This document shows, in pieces, positions 22,454 to 29,975 of a stretch of DNA of 64,000 nt. Below the pieces are notes generated by a model, which worked only from the letters and a program-made list of their open reading frames with translations, was not told the DNA's origin and ran no database searches. The DNA is taken from positions 62,001 through 126,000 of the forward strand of contig NZ_PYGA01000014.1 in the NCBI RefSeq assembly GCF_003014485.1. Reading direction: 5' to 3'. Both the position numbers and the translations under genes were made by a program. The stretch comes from Murinocardiopsis flavida (GTDB taxonomy: Bacteria > Actinomycetota > Actinomycetes > Streptosporangiales > Streptosporangiaceae). Position 1 is the first letter of the stretch. Each line of letters starts with the position of its first letter.

Positions 22454-23254
22454 ATGGAGGAACGCATACGGCAATCTGAGGAACAAACGATCCAGACATT
22501 TGGGTCGTACCTGCGCGAAGAACGCGATAATGCAGGTCAGACGTTGCGGGATCTTGCGCAGATCTCCGGGCTCGCTCAGTCGACACTGTCCCGTTGGGAG
22601 AACGACAGGGTCACACCTCAGCGTGCGGACGTGGTCAAGCTCGATCGTGGTTTGCAGGCCGGAGGGCGGATACTTGCCGCGTGGGAACTGTCGAAGTCCG
22701 TCGGATTTCCTCATTGGATGCGCGACGTGGCCCGTCTCGAAGAAGCGGCAGAATTAATCGAGTTGATCTCTCCGCTATTGGTTCCTGGATTGTTGCAATC
22801 ACCGATGTACGCCCGGCATGTATTCGAGGAATCACTGATGGGGGGCACCTCCACCGACCTCGACCGTCGGGTCGCGCTGAGGTGCGGGCGCTATACCCAG
22901 CTCCGGAAGTCGACTGAAGTCCGGGTTGTCGCCGTGATCCCGCTGACCGCATTGACGTGTGTTCCGCGCGAGATCCGTTCCGAGCAGGTGGCACACCTTC
23001 TCGGTTTGATCGAGACCGGACGTGTTCGTACCCACCTGGTTCCCGAAGGTTCCTTGCTGGTGGGGGTGACCTCCATGCTCTTGCTGTTCCACCTTCGGGA
23101 CGGGGGCAGAGCAGCTATGTCCGACCATGTCGACGGAGCTACGCTGTACGAAGATCGCCGGAGTTATGACAGGCTGGAAAACCTGGTCAAGAACGCTCTG
23201 GGATACGCACTCCCTCCCATCCAGTCTCAGAAGGTCTTGGAGGAACTACAGTGA
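22454..23254 (+). CDS. Scr1/WhiJ-type XRE regulator with DUF5753
   Basis: 266-aa DNA-binding protein. Residues 15-70 form an XRE helix-turn-helix (LREERDNAGQTLRDLAQISGLAQSTLSRWE) and residues about 95-260 a DUF5753 domain (LISPLLVPGLLQSPMYARHVF; HLVPEGSLLVGVTSMLLLFHL). This architecture is typical of WhiJ and AbaA-like regulators of actinomycete development and antibiotic production, which pair with DUF397 proteins. Start MEERIRQ at 22454 is chosen; the open frame begins at 22391. Its stop overlaps the GTG of the first DUF397 gene. Confidence 0.9.
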   Translation: MEERIRQSEEQTIQTFGSYLREERDNAGQTLRDLAQISGLAQSTLSRWENDRVTPQRADVVKLDRGLQAGGRILAAWELSKSVGFPHWMRDVARLEEAAELIELISPLLVPGLLQSPMYARHVFEESLMGGTSTDLDRRVALRCGRYTQLRKSTEVRVVAVIPLTALTCVPREIRSEQVAHLLGLIETGRVRTHLVPEGSLLVGVTSMLLLFHLRDGGRAAMSDHVDGATLYEDRRSYDRLENLVKNALGYALPPIQSQKVLEELQ

Positions 23255-23430
23255 GCAACCGAGACTTTCACAAGTCCAGCTACTCGACTTCGGGCGGGAA
23301 CTGCGTGGAAGTCGCCGAAGGTCAGCAGGCCCTGATCCGTGACACGCAGCATCGGGAGCTTGGATCTTTGGCGTTCCCCGCCGATCAGTGGGCGGCGCTC
23401 CTCCGGGAGATCAAGCGCGGGGCGCTGTAG
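23251..23430 (+). CDS. DUF397 protein (1 of 3)
   Basis: 59-residue DUF397/BldB-like protein: DFHKSSYSTSGGNCVEVAEG, then RDTQHRELGSLAFPADQWAALLREIKRG. GTG start overlaps the XRE stop (GTGA), the usual coupling of such pairs. DUF397 proteins antagonise or partner their XRE regulator, sometimes described as toxin-antitoxin-like. Confidence 0.9.
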   Translation: MSNRDFHKSSYSTSGGNCVEVAEGQQALIRDTQHRELGSLAFPADQWAALLREIKRGAL

Positions 23431-23469
23431 TCCCCCGAAACAGTCGCAGGCAGTCTTGGAGGAATTGTT

Positions 23470-23667
23470 GTGAATGAAAGCGTCTTCGTCCGGGGCGGTT
23501 GGCACAAGTCGCGCTACTCGGACACGGGTGGCCAGTGCGTAGAGGTCGCCGAGACCACTGCCGGTGCCCTGGTGTGCGACACGCAGAACAGGAAGGCCGG
23601 ATGCCTGGCGTTCCCCTCGGCGGAATGGGCGGCATTGCTGCACGACATTCGGTCGGGTGACATGTAA
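23470..23667 (+). CDS. DUF397 protein (2 of 3)
   Basis: 65-residue paralogue: GGWHKSRYSDTGGQCVEVAE and CDTQNRKAGCLAFPSAEWAALL. GTG start at 23470 with GGAGGA about eight bases upstream. It differs from copy 1 by three extra Cys and a longer N-terminus, so the copies are not recent duplicates. Confidence 0.88.
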   Translation: MNESVFVRGGWHKSRYSDTGGQCVEVAETTAGALVCDTQNRKAGCLAFPSAEWAALLHDIRSGDM

Positions 23668-23748
23668 GAGAGAACCTGCTGGTCTCCGAAGCTCGTATTC
23701 CTTCTCAATGACGAGGCGTTGAGTCGTCCCCGGCATAGGAGCGGCACG

Positions 23749-23934
23749 ATGATTGCACGTGATTGGAATAAGTCCAGCTATTCATCGGGTGGAAACACGA
23801 ACTGCGTAGAAGCACGGTCTCCTGAGGACCGAATTCATGTGCGTGACACGCAGAATCGGAGCATGGGCCACTTGTCCTTCCCCTCTGTGGAATGGGCGGC
23901 TCTGCTGTGTGAGGCAAAAGCTGGAGCGCTGTAA
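23749..23934 (+). CDS. DUF397 protein (3 of 3)
   Basis: 61-residue paralogue: MIARDWNKSSYSSGGNTNCV and RDTQNRSMGHLSFPSVEWAAL. ATG at 23749 has AGGAGCGG upstream; an in-frame ATG at 23719 is less likely. The gene may have its own promoter as the gap to copy 2 is 81 bp. Confidence 0.86.
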   Translation: MIARDWNKSSYSSGGNTNCVEARSPEDRIHVRDTQNRSMGHLSFPSVEWAALLCEAKAGAL

Positions 23935-24086
23935 CCCCGTATCCCCGTCCCCTGAATCCTCAGACGTTCATTCGTCCGGGGATTCTTGCTGTCTTGGGTC
24001 GTGCGGTGTGAGCGGGATTCGGGGTTGTCCACAGGTGGGGAAAGTCGGCTGGCGCGGGTGGTGGTCGGGTACGCAGGGTCGTAGGT

Positions 24087-25829
24087 ATGAACCGGTTCCG
24101 GCGGTCCGTCGCCGCCATCCTCCCGACCGCAGCGCTGATCGCAGCCTCGTGCGGCGTTCCGGTCCCCGCCGTGGCCGATACCGGGCCGTGGCGATGGCCG
24201 CTTGACGGCACGCCCGAGGTCCTGCGGCGGTTCGAGCCGCCGCCGGAACGATGGTCGCCCGGGCACCGGGGGGTCGATCTCGCGGCGGCTCCCGGCCAGC
24301 GCGTCCGCGCGGCAGGCGGCGGCCGGGTCGGCTTTGCCGGGAAGGTCGCGGGGATCGGGGTGGTCAGCGTCGTCCACGGCAAGCTGCGCACCACCTACCT
24401 GCCGGTCGACCCCGAGGTGAAGCGGGGAGCGGCGGTCGGCGTGGGCGAATCACTCGGCACCTTGGCGCGCCGGCCCCGGCACTGCGGCGGGCGCGGCTGC
24501 CTGCACTGGGGTCTGCTCGACGGTGTCGAGTACCGCGATCCCCTGTCGCTGCTGGGCCTCGGCGAAGTTCGCCTGCTTCCGGTGCCCGGTGCGGGCGGCG
24601 TCCACGCGGCATTGCGGTGCGCCCGCGCCCGCATCCCGGCGGCGCGGGTGGACACCGTCACCCGGCCCGCGCCCTCACGCCCTGGGGTGCGCCTGGTTGT
24701 AGATGCTGGTCAGGCGTTCGATCGAGACATGTGTGTAGATCTGGGTGCTCGAAAGCGAGCTGTGCCCGAGGAACTCCTGGACGCTGCGCAGGTCGGCGCC
24801 CCCGTTGAGCATGTGGGTGGCGGCGCTGTGCCGCAGCCCGTGCGGCGAGACGTCGTGGTCGGCCGATCCGGCACGCATCCGAAGGTGGACGTCGCGCCGG
24901 GCGGTGCGCACACCCAGCCGTCCGCCGCGCGCGCCGACGAACAGCGCGGTCCCGCTCGCGTCGGTCGCCAGCGCGGGCCGCCCCTCGTCCAACCACCGGT
25001 CGACCACCGCGAGCGCGGGTACCCCCACGGGCACCACCCGCTGCTTGCCGCCCTTGCCGTCGACCCTGACGGTCCGCCGCTCGCGGTCGAGGTCGCCGGT
25101 GTCGAGTCCGCACAGTTCCGCCACCCGGATCCCCGTGCTGTAGAGCAGTTCGGTCACGGCGCGACCCCGCAGCGCGAGTGGATCGGTGCCATCGTCGGCC
25201 GGGGCGTCGCCCTCGGCCGTGCCGTCGTCCGACGCGCCACCACCACCGGCCACCGCGGAGTCGGGCCGGTCGAGCGCCTGCGCGGTCTGCCGCTCGTCCA
25301 GCACGGTGGGCAGTCCGCGGTGCGCCTTCGGAGTGGCGAGCAGCGGGCCGGGGTCGTGCGCCAGCAGCCCCGTGCGGTGCAGGTATGCGGTGAACACCCG
25401 GGTCGCCGCGACCCTTCGCGCCAGCGTCGCGCGGCTCACCCCGGCGTCGTGCAGCCCCGCCAGCCAGGCGCGCAGCGCCCCGATGTCGAGCTGCGCGAGC
25501 GGGGTGTCGGTGTCGGCGAGGTGGCCGAGCAGCGAGCGGAGGTCGCCGAGGTAGGCCCGCACGGTGTGCGGCGAGCGGTCCAATTCGGTGCCGAGGTGCC
25601 GGGCGAAGTCGTCGAGGATCTCGTCGTGGCCGGATCCCGGGGAGCGGGTCATGCGTCCGGGCCGTCCGCCGCGCCGCGCGGCAGGGTGGCGATCGCGTCG
25701 ATCTCCATGAGGAAGCGGGGGTCGATCAGCCCCGACACCTCGACCAGGGTGCTCGCGGGGCGCGGCTCGCGCAGGAACTCGCCCATCACATTGCGCAGGT
25801 CCGCCAGGTCGGAGAGGCGCCGAATGTAG
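24087..25829 (+). CDS. M23 family peptidase with read-through 3' end
   Basis: Secreted LytM-type protease or regulator. Signal peptide at residues 1-31, then WPLDGTPEVLRRFEPPPERW and GHRGVDLAA (HxxxD metal motif); the second motif is CLHWGLL, so the first His of HxH is Cys, as I recall for the actinobacterial subfamily beside rpsB. Homology should end near LGLGEVRLLPV (about residue 172, base 24600), but no in-frame stop follows until 25829, and the frame runs antisense through all of xerC. The functional protein is probably the first 170-200 residues; the extension would be antisense-coded. In Mycobacterium the homologue lies between xerC and rpsB on the opposite strand. Confidence 0.65.
   Translation: MNRFRRSVAAILPTAALIAASCGVPVPAVADTGPWRWPLDGTPEVLRRFEPPPERWSPGHRGVDLAAAPGQRVRAAGGGRVGFAGKVAGIGVVSVVHGKLRTTYLPVDPEVKRGAAVGVGESLGTLARRPRHCGGRGCLHWGLLDGVEYRDPLSLLGLGEVRLLPVPGAGGVHAALRCARARIPAARVDTVTRPAPSRPGVRLVVDAGQAFDRDMCVDLGARKRAVPEELLDAAQVGAPVEHVGGGAVPQPVRRDVVVGRSGTHPKVDVAPGGAHTQPSAARADEQRGPARVGRQRGPPLVQPPVDHRERGYPHGHHPLLAALAVDPDGPPLAVEVAGVESAQFRHPDPRAVEQFGHGATPQREWIGAIVGRGVALGRAVVRRATTTGHRGVGPVERLRGLPLVQHGGQSAVRLRSGEQRAGVVRQQPRAVQVCGEHPGRRDPSRQRRAAHPGVVQPRQPGAQRPDVELRERGVGVGEVAEQRAEVAEVGPHGVRRAVQFGAEVPGEVVEDLVVAGSRGAGHASGPSAAPRGRVAIASISMRKRGSISPDTSTRVLAGRGSRRNSPITLRRSARSERRRM
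24675..25652 (-). CDS. xerC: Tyrosine recombinase XerC
   Basis: Site-specific recombinase that resolves chromosome dimers at dif with XerD. 325 aa: N-terminal SAM-like DNA-binding domain (SPHTVRAYLGDLRSLLGHL), then the catalytic core with Arg in STGIRVAELCGL, Lys in GKGGKQR, HxxR in SPHGLRHSAATHML, His in LGHSSLSSTQIYTH and the nucleophile Tyr there. An acidic Gly/Ala insert of about 25 residues (AVAGGGGASDDGTAEGDAP) interrupts the start of the core. ATG overlaps the RidA stop (25649-25652). Confidence 0.93.
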   Translation of the reverse strand: MTRSPGSGHDEILDDFARHLGTELDRSPHTVRAYLGDLRSLLGHLADTDTPLAQLDIGALRAWLAGLHDAGVSRATLARRVAATRVFTAYLHRTGLLAHDPGPLLATPKAHRGLPTVLDERQTAQALDRPDSAVAGGGGASDDGTAEGDAPADDGTDPLALRGRAVTELLYSTGIRVAELCGLDTGDLDRERRTVRVDGKGGKQRVVPVGVPALAVVDRWLDEGRPALATDASGTALFVGARGGRLGVRTARRDVHLRMRAGSADHDVSPHGLRHSAATHMLNGGADLRSVQEFLGHSSLSSTQIYTHVSIERLTSIYNQAHPRA

Positions 25830-26023
25830 TAGTTGACCTTGACGACGTGGGAGAAGTCGGCGCCGTGGGAGTCGAGGACCGCCCCGATGTTGCGGAACAC
25901 CTGCCGGGCCTGTTCGACCGCGTCGCCCTCGGCGACACTGCCGTCCGGGGCCGCGGGCACCTGACCGGAGACGAACACCAGCGGCCCGTCGGCGATGAAG
26001 CTTGGGCTGTAGATCCGGCTCAT
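25649..26023 (-). CDS. RidA family enamine/imine deaminase
   Basis: 124-aa protein starting MSRIYSPSFIADGPLVFVSG. RidA-fold enzymes hydrolyse reactive enamines and imines formed by PLP enzymes. The conserved catalytic Arg is present in RPASTLVEVSGL and the trimer-forming Glu is close. Start ATG at 26023; a much longer open frame upstream encodes no homologous sequence. Its stop overlaps the ATG of xerC, so both are translated from one message. Confidence 0.88.
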   Translation of the reverse strand: MSRIYSPSFIADGPLVFVSGQVPAAPDGSVAEGDAVEQARQVFRNIGAVLDSHGADFSHVVKVNYYIRRLSDLADLRNVMGEFLREPRPASTLVEVSGLIDPRFLMEIDAIATLPRGAADGPDA

Positions 26024-26530
26024 GGTCCACCTCTGCTCGGGCTGCGGCGTGCGGCCCCGGCGTCGTGGGCGGGCCCGCGCCGGTCCCGCCTCTCCGACCG
26101 CGCCGCATCGCTCGCGCAGCGAATCTCCAAAGCCGGTGTCGGCTCCACGCCCAGACCCTACCGGGGGCACCCCGCCGGACCCCTGCCGTGGTGCGGGATC
26201 AGCGCGCCGCAATGCTGTTGAGCCGAGGGGGCGAGGGTGTTCTCGCGGCTCCGGCCCCCGGCGCTGGGTCGTGGAGCGCGCATCCCCCACTGCACTGCTT
26301 CCGCCGCCAGCGGAGCCGTGGGGAGATGCGCGCCGACATCCACGAAGCCTTCCGTGCCCGGGGCTGCGCACCCAGCTGCCGGCGGCGCCTGAAGCCGATC
26401 CGGTAGGCGGCCTGGTCCCACACCACGGCGAGCCTGCCAGGTTCGGATCAGGAACCGGTGGCCGGTCTGCCACGCGACGCGCGCGTGGTGTGGCGTCCCC
26501 CGATTGCAGGAGGTCATCAGGCGGTTCCGG
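26024..26530. other. Intergenic with an inverted repeat
   Basis: No gene supported. 26276-26290 (GCGCGCATCCCCCAC) and 26318-26333 (GTGGGGAGATGCGCGC) form an imperfect stem with a 27-base loop, itself containing a smaller GC palindrome. It lies beyond the 3' end of the MpaB-like gene and may terminate it. Confidence 0.5.
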
Positions 26531-27736
26531 TCAGCTCTCGGTGAGGCCGGTCTGCGCGTGCTGCCGGTAGGTGGGCGAGCCCGCCACGCCGGCGGCGCCT
26601 TCGACTGCTCCCTGCCAGGTGGCGGTGCTCGACTTGAGTGCCTGCTCCGCGGACTCGGGGCTGAGGGTCTGCCAGTGCCGCGCTGCCTTGTTCGCTTGCA
26701 CAGTCAATGCGAGGAACGGGGAGGCCGCGGAGTGGGGGATGCCGAGTTCGTCGGCGCGATCGTCACCTAGGGTGTTGCGGAGGATGCCGTGGATGAGCTC
26801 GGTGAATTCGGTGCGCTGCATGAGCGGCTGCGGGCCTGAGGACAACACCTCCACCTGCGCCTGGATCATGGCGGCGGTGAGGGCGCGCGAGTTCTCGTCC
26901 GGTGCGCCGATGGTCATGTCGAGCAGGTGTCCCAGTTCCCTCGCGCTGTCGTGGTCGGTGACCTCCTTGTGGAGGTTGTCGTTCTCCAGCCCCAGCAGGT
27001 GGGCGACGTACTGCCAGTACCGGTACAGGTCCTGCTGCTCGGCTTTCGTCAGCTCGATGCCGAGTGCGGCGATCGCCCCGAAGCTGCTCAGGGTGAAGTC
27101 CAGCCAGGTGCGGGCCAGGTCCACCTGGTTGATCGGAACGCCCCACTCGGCGGTGTCCCAGCCGCGCTTGTTGGCACCGGTTCGCATCCGCGCGTGCAGC
27201 AGCCGGACCTGGGCGGTGGATTGGTAACCGGGTGCGCCGCGCAGGAGTCCCCCGGGCATGGTGGTTTGTCCGGCCCACATGGTGGTCTCCATCAGGCGGC
27301 GAGGAGCCATGGAGGTCAGTCGGCCGGTCTGGACCAGCAGCCTTGCGATGGCGGGCGACGAATAGGTGTGCACCAGGGCCGAGGTGATGGCCGAGAGCTC
27401 GAACCACATCATCGGAATCGACAGCAGCGAGACCTCCCCCTGCCGGAGCATGTCGGGGTTCACCCACTCGGGCACGGTCTCGAGCTGCCGGAGCAGCGCG
27501 GTGATGGCAGGCGGGCGCTCGGTCAGGCTGGCCAGGCCGTCGGCGAGTCCGGCATTCAGGATGCGCCGTCCCTCCTTGCCGAGTGTGTCCATTTCGGCGA
27601 TGACGGCGTCCGCCAGGGGATCTCCTACGGACAGGAGCGCCACCATTCGGTCGGCCCTCTCGCCGTGTCTGTCGCGTGCCTTGTCCAGGTTGACCACGCG
27701 TCCAGGAGCTTCCAAACCCTGGTGGGCATGCGTCAT
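26531..27736 (-). CDS. MpaB/Lcp-like oxygenase (DUF2236)
   Basis: 401-aa protein of the ER-bound oxygenase/rubber oxygenase catalytic domain family. Lcp members are haem-b proteins that cleave polyisoprene. VRLLHARMR matches the region with the axial haem His, and GWDTAEWGVPINQVDLARTW and WQYVAHLLGL are typical blocks. No Tat signal is seen at the N-terminus, so it is probably intracellular, unlike secreted Lcp; substrate unknown. Divergent from a TetR gene that likely controls it. Confidence 0.82.
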   Translation of the reverse strand: MTHAHQGLEAPGRVVNLDKARDRHGERADRMVALLSVGDPLADAVIAEMDTLGKEGRRILNAGLADGLASLTERPPAITALLRQLETVPEWVNPDMLRQGEVSLLSIPMMWFELSAITSALVHTYSSPAIARLLVQTGRLTSMAPRRLMETTMWAGQTTMPGGLLRGAPGYQSTAQVRLLHARMRTGANKRGWDTAEWGVPINQVDLARTWLDFTLSSFGAIAALGIELTKAEQQDLYRYWQYVAHLLGLENDNLHKEVTDHDSARELGHLLDMTIGAPDENSRALTAAMIQAQVEVLSSGPQPLMQRTEFTELIHGILRNTLGDDRADELGIPHSAASPFLALTVQANKAARHWQTLSPESAEQALKSSTATWQGAVEGAAGVAGSPTYRQHAQTGLTES

Positions 27737-27890
27737 GAGTTGCCTCCGCGTTCGACTGTCCTCGGTCTGGGATCCATCATCGATGACTTTCCTATTAAAA
27801 TGAGAGTAATGTCAAGTAGGGATTCATCCCAAGTTGAGACTTGGCGTTACGATGCCCACGTCCACCCGGCCGACGCAGGGAAGGAGCTGC

Positions 27891-28547
27891 ATGACGTCGG
27901 AAGGCATGAGGGCCCTGACGCCGGCGCAGCGGCGCCGGGAGCGCCAGCGCCAGCTGATCATCCGCGAGGCGGCGCGGCTGTTCGAGGAGAACGGCGGCGA
28001 GGAGGGCGGCGGCTTCGAGAAGACCACCGCCGAGGCGATCGCCGAGCGCTCCGATATCTCGGTCAGCACCTTCTTCCGGTACTTCAAGACCAAGGCCGAC
28101 GTCATCTACCTTGATCTCGAAAGCGCCATCGAGAGCCATATGGCCGCACTCGACAGACGGTTGTCCGAAGGACAGGGCGTGACCGAAGCCTGGGTCGAGT
28201 GCACGATCGAGGCCGTCAGTCAGTTCGCGGCCGACGAGGACAACAAGGGCCGCTTGCAGCGTGCGCTCAGCTCGCCGCACTTCGTCGCCCCGTGGGCCAT
28301 GTGGACGAGGCGATGGCACGATCGCCTCACCGCGCTCCTGCGCGACCACCTGCCCGCGAGCGAGGACCGGGACCTCCGTGCTCGGGCCATGGCGTCCACC
28401 TGGCTGTACACGACATGGGTCGCCATCGAGCAGTGGGGGGCCCTCGGCCTCGATCAGCCCCTGGCCCCGATCCTGAGGAAGAGCCTCGGATTGGCCACCA
28501 CTGCCGCACAGCAGGCGCACGAGGCCATCCCGCCCGAGCGCACCTGA
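27891..28547 (+). CDS. TetR family transcriptional regulator
   Basis: 218-aa repressor, starting MTSEGMRALTPAQRRRERQR. The HTH is TTAEAIAERSDISVSTFFRYFKTKADVIY with a small Gly/Glu-rich expansion before it (ENGGEEGGGFEK). The C-terminal part has an aromatic ligand pocket (FVAPWAMWTRRWHDRL, TWLYTTWVAIEQWG). It diverges from the MpaB-like gene; the gap (27737-27890) is AT-richer than its surroundings and must hold both promoters, but no clear palindrome was found. Confidence 0.88.
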   Translation: MTSEGMRALTPAQRRRERQRQLIIREAARLFEENGGEEGGGFEKTTAEAIAERSDISVSTFFRYFKTKADVIYLDLESAIESHMAALDRRLSEGQGVTEAWVECTIEAVSQFAADEDNKGRLQRALSSPHFVAPWAMWTRRWHDRLTALLRDHLPASEDRDLRARAMASTWLYTTWVAIEQWGALGLDQPLAPILRKSLGLATTAAQQAHEAIPPERT

Positions 28548-28664
28548 CCGCCCGCAGCGGCAGCCTCCGCCGTCGCCGGGGTGCAGGGGGTGGTGCGACG
28601 GGACGAGGGGTTCGTGCCGCAGAGGTGTTTCGCAGTCCTGTCGTGCCTGCCGTGCCTGTCGTGG

Positions 28665-29975
28665 TCATGCGGTGTCGGGCCGCACCCGCCAGCCGGTGGG
28701 GCCGCGTTCGATGAAACCGCCCGCGGCGAGCAGCCCCAGGCGGCGCAGGGCGGTGTCGAGCGGGAGGTCGTTGGCCGCGGCGATGGACGCCGCGCCGGCC
28801 CCGCCGCGGCGCGGCACGGAGTCGAGGACGGCGCGGGAGTCGGGGTCGAGCAGGTCGCGCGACAGCCCGCTGCCGCCACCCGCGCGGAGATCACTCCCGA
28901 CGTGGCCGACCTGTTCGATGATGTCGGCCGCGCAGGTGACGCACACGGCCTGGTAGTCGCGGAGCAGCCGGTGGCAGCCCGCCGAGAGCGCGGAGGTCAC
29001 CGGGCCCGGCACCGCCATGAGGGCACGGCAGAGGTCGCGGGTGTGCGCCGCGGTGCTCATCGCCCCGCTGCGGAGCCCCGCCTCTACGACGACGGTGCCC
29101 GCGGAGAGGGCGGCGATCAGCCGGTTGCGGACCAGGAAGCCCCGGCGGGTGGGAGCCGTGCCGGGCGGGTGCTCGCTCACGAGGACCCCGCGGGCGGCGA
29201 TGTCGGCGAACAGGTTCTCGTGGCCGCGCGGGTAGGCGATGTCGAGCCCGCAGGCGAGGGCCGCGACGGTCGGCGCGCCCCCGGCGAGGGCGCCGCGGTG
29301 CGCGGCCGCGTCGATTCCGTAGGCGCCCCCGGATACCAGCGTCCACGTGTGCTCGGCGAGCGCGCAACCGAGGTCGGCCGCGACGTGCAGACCGTAGCCG
29401 GTGGCGGCACGGGAACCGACCATGGCGACCGACCGCAGGCAGGCGAAGCGGAGGTCGTGCGACCCGCGGACCCACAGGCACACGGGGCGGCGGTCGGCGA
29501 GGTCGTCGAGCTGCCCCGGCCACTCGGGGCCGCCGGGCGGGATCAGCCGGAGCCCGAGGTCGTCAGCGCTCGCGAGCAGGGACTCGGCAACGGTCGCGGC
29601 GGCGCGGGCGCTCCAGCGGCGGACCCGGGTGGCGAAGGGGCCCGGTGCGGCATCGGCGGGGCGGCGCAGCGGTCGGCCGGTGCGCAGGGAATCCCACACG
29701 ACCGTGGCGTCGTGCTCGGCGAGGAGCGCACCGAGGACGGGGTCGCCGGGTTCGACGGCCGCACTGAGGCAGGCGCGCGCCGCGGCGTCGTCGCCGAGTC
29801 GGTCGAGTGCCGTGCCGGGCGGTGGGGTGGTCTGGCTGGTGTCTGCGGCGTCGGCGCCGCCGGTCGCGACAGGGCCAGGGCCGGGGTCAGAGCCGCCGGT
29901 TTCGGCAGGGCCGGGGTCGGTGTCGCCAGGTTCCGCGGACTTGGGGCCGCATCCGGCCGCGGAGATGTCGTCCAT
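28665..29975 (-). CDS. dprA: DNA-processing protein DprA
   Basis: 436-aa single-strand DNA-binding RecA loader of the DprA/Smf family. The Rossmann core carries SVAMVGSRAATGYG, LVSGGAYGIDAAAH, CGLDIAYPRGH, FLVRNRLIAALS and VEAGLRSGAMSTA. A C-terminal winged helix (about 375-430) is present. The first 50 residues are an unusual Gly/Pro/Asp repeat tail (GDTDPGPAETGGSDPGPGP). The ATG overlaps the comM stop at 29975-29977, giving the operon yraN-comM-dprA. Confidence 0.94.
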   Translation of the reverse strand: MDDISAAGCGPKSAEPGDTDPGPAETGGSDPGPGPVATGGADAADTSQTTPPPGTALDRLGDDAAARACLSAAVEPGDPVLGALLAEHDATVVWDSLRTGRPLRRPADAAPGPFATRVRRWSARAAATVAESLLASADDLGLRLIPPGGPEWPGQLDDLADRRPVCLWVRGSHDLRFACLRSVAMVGSRAATGYGLHVAADLGCALAEHTWTLVSGGAYGIDAAAHRGALAGGAPTVAALACGLDIAYPRGHENLFADIAARGVLVSEHPPGTAPTRRGFLVRNRLIAALSAGTVVVEAGLRSGAMSTAAHTRDLCRALMAVPGPVTSALSAGCHRLLRDYQAVCVTCAADIIEQVGHVGSDLRAGGGSGLSRDLLDPDSRAVLDSVPRRGGAGAASIAAANDLPLDTALRRLGLLAAGGFIERGPTGWRVRPDTA

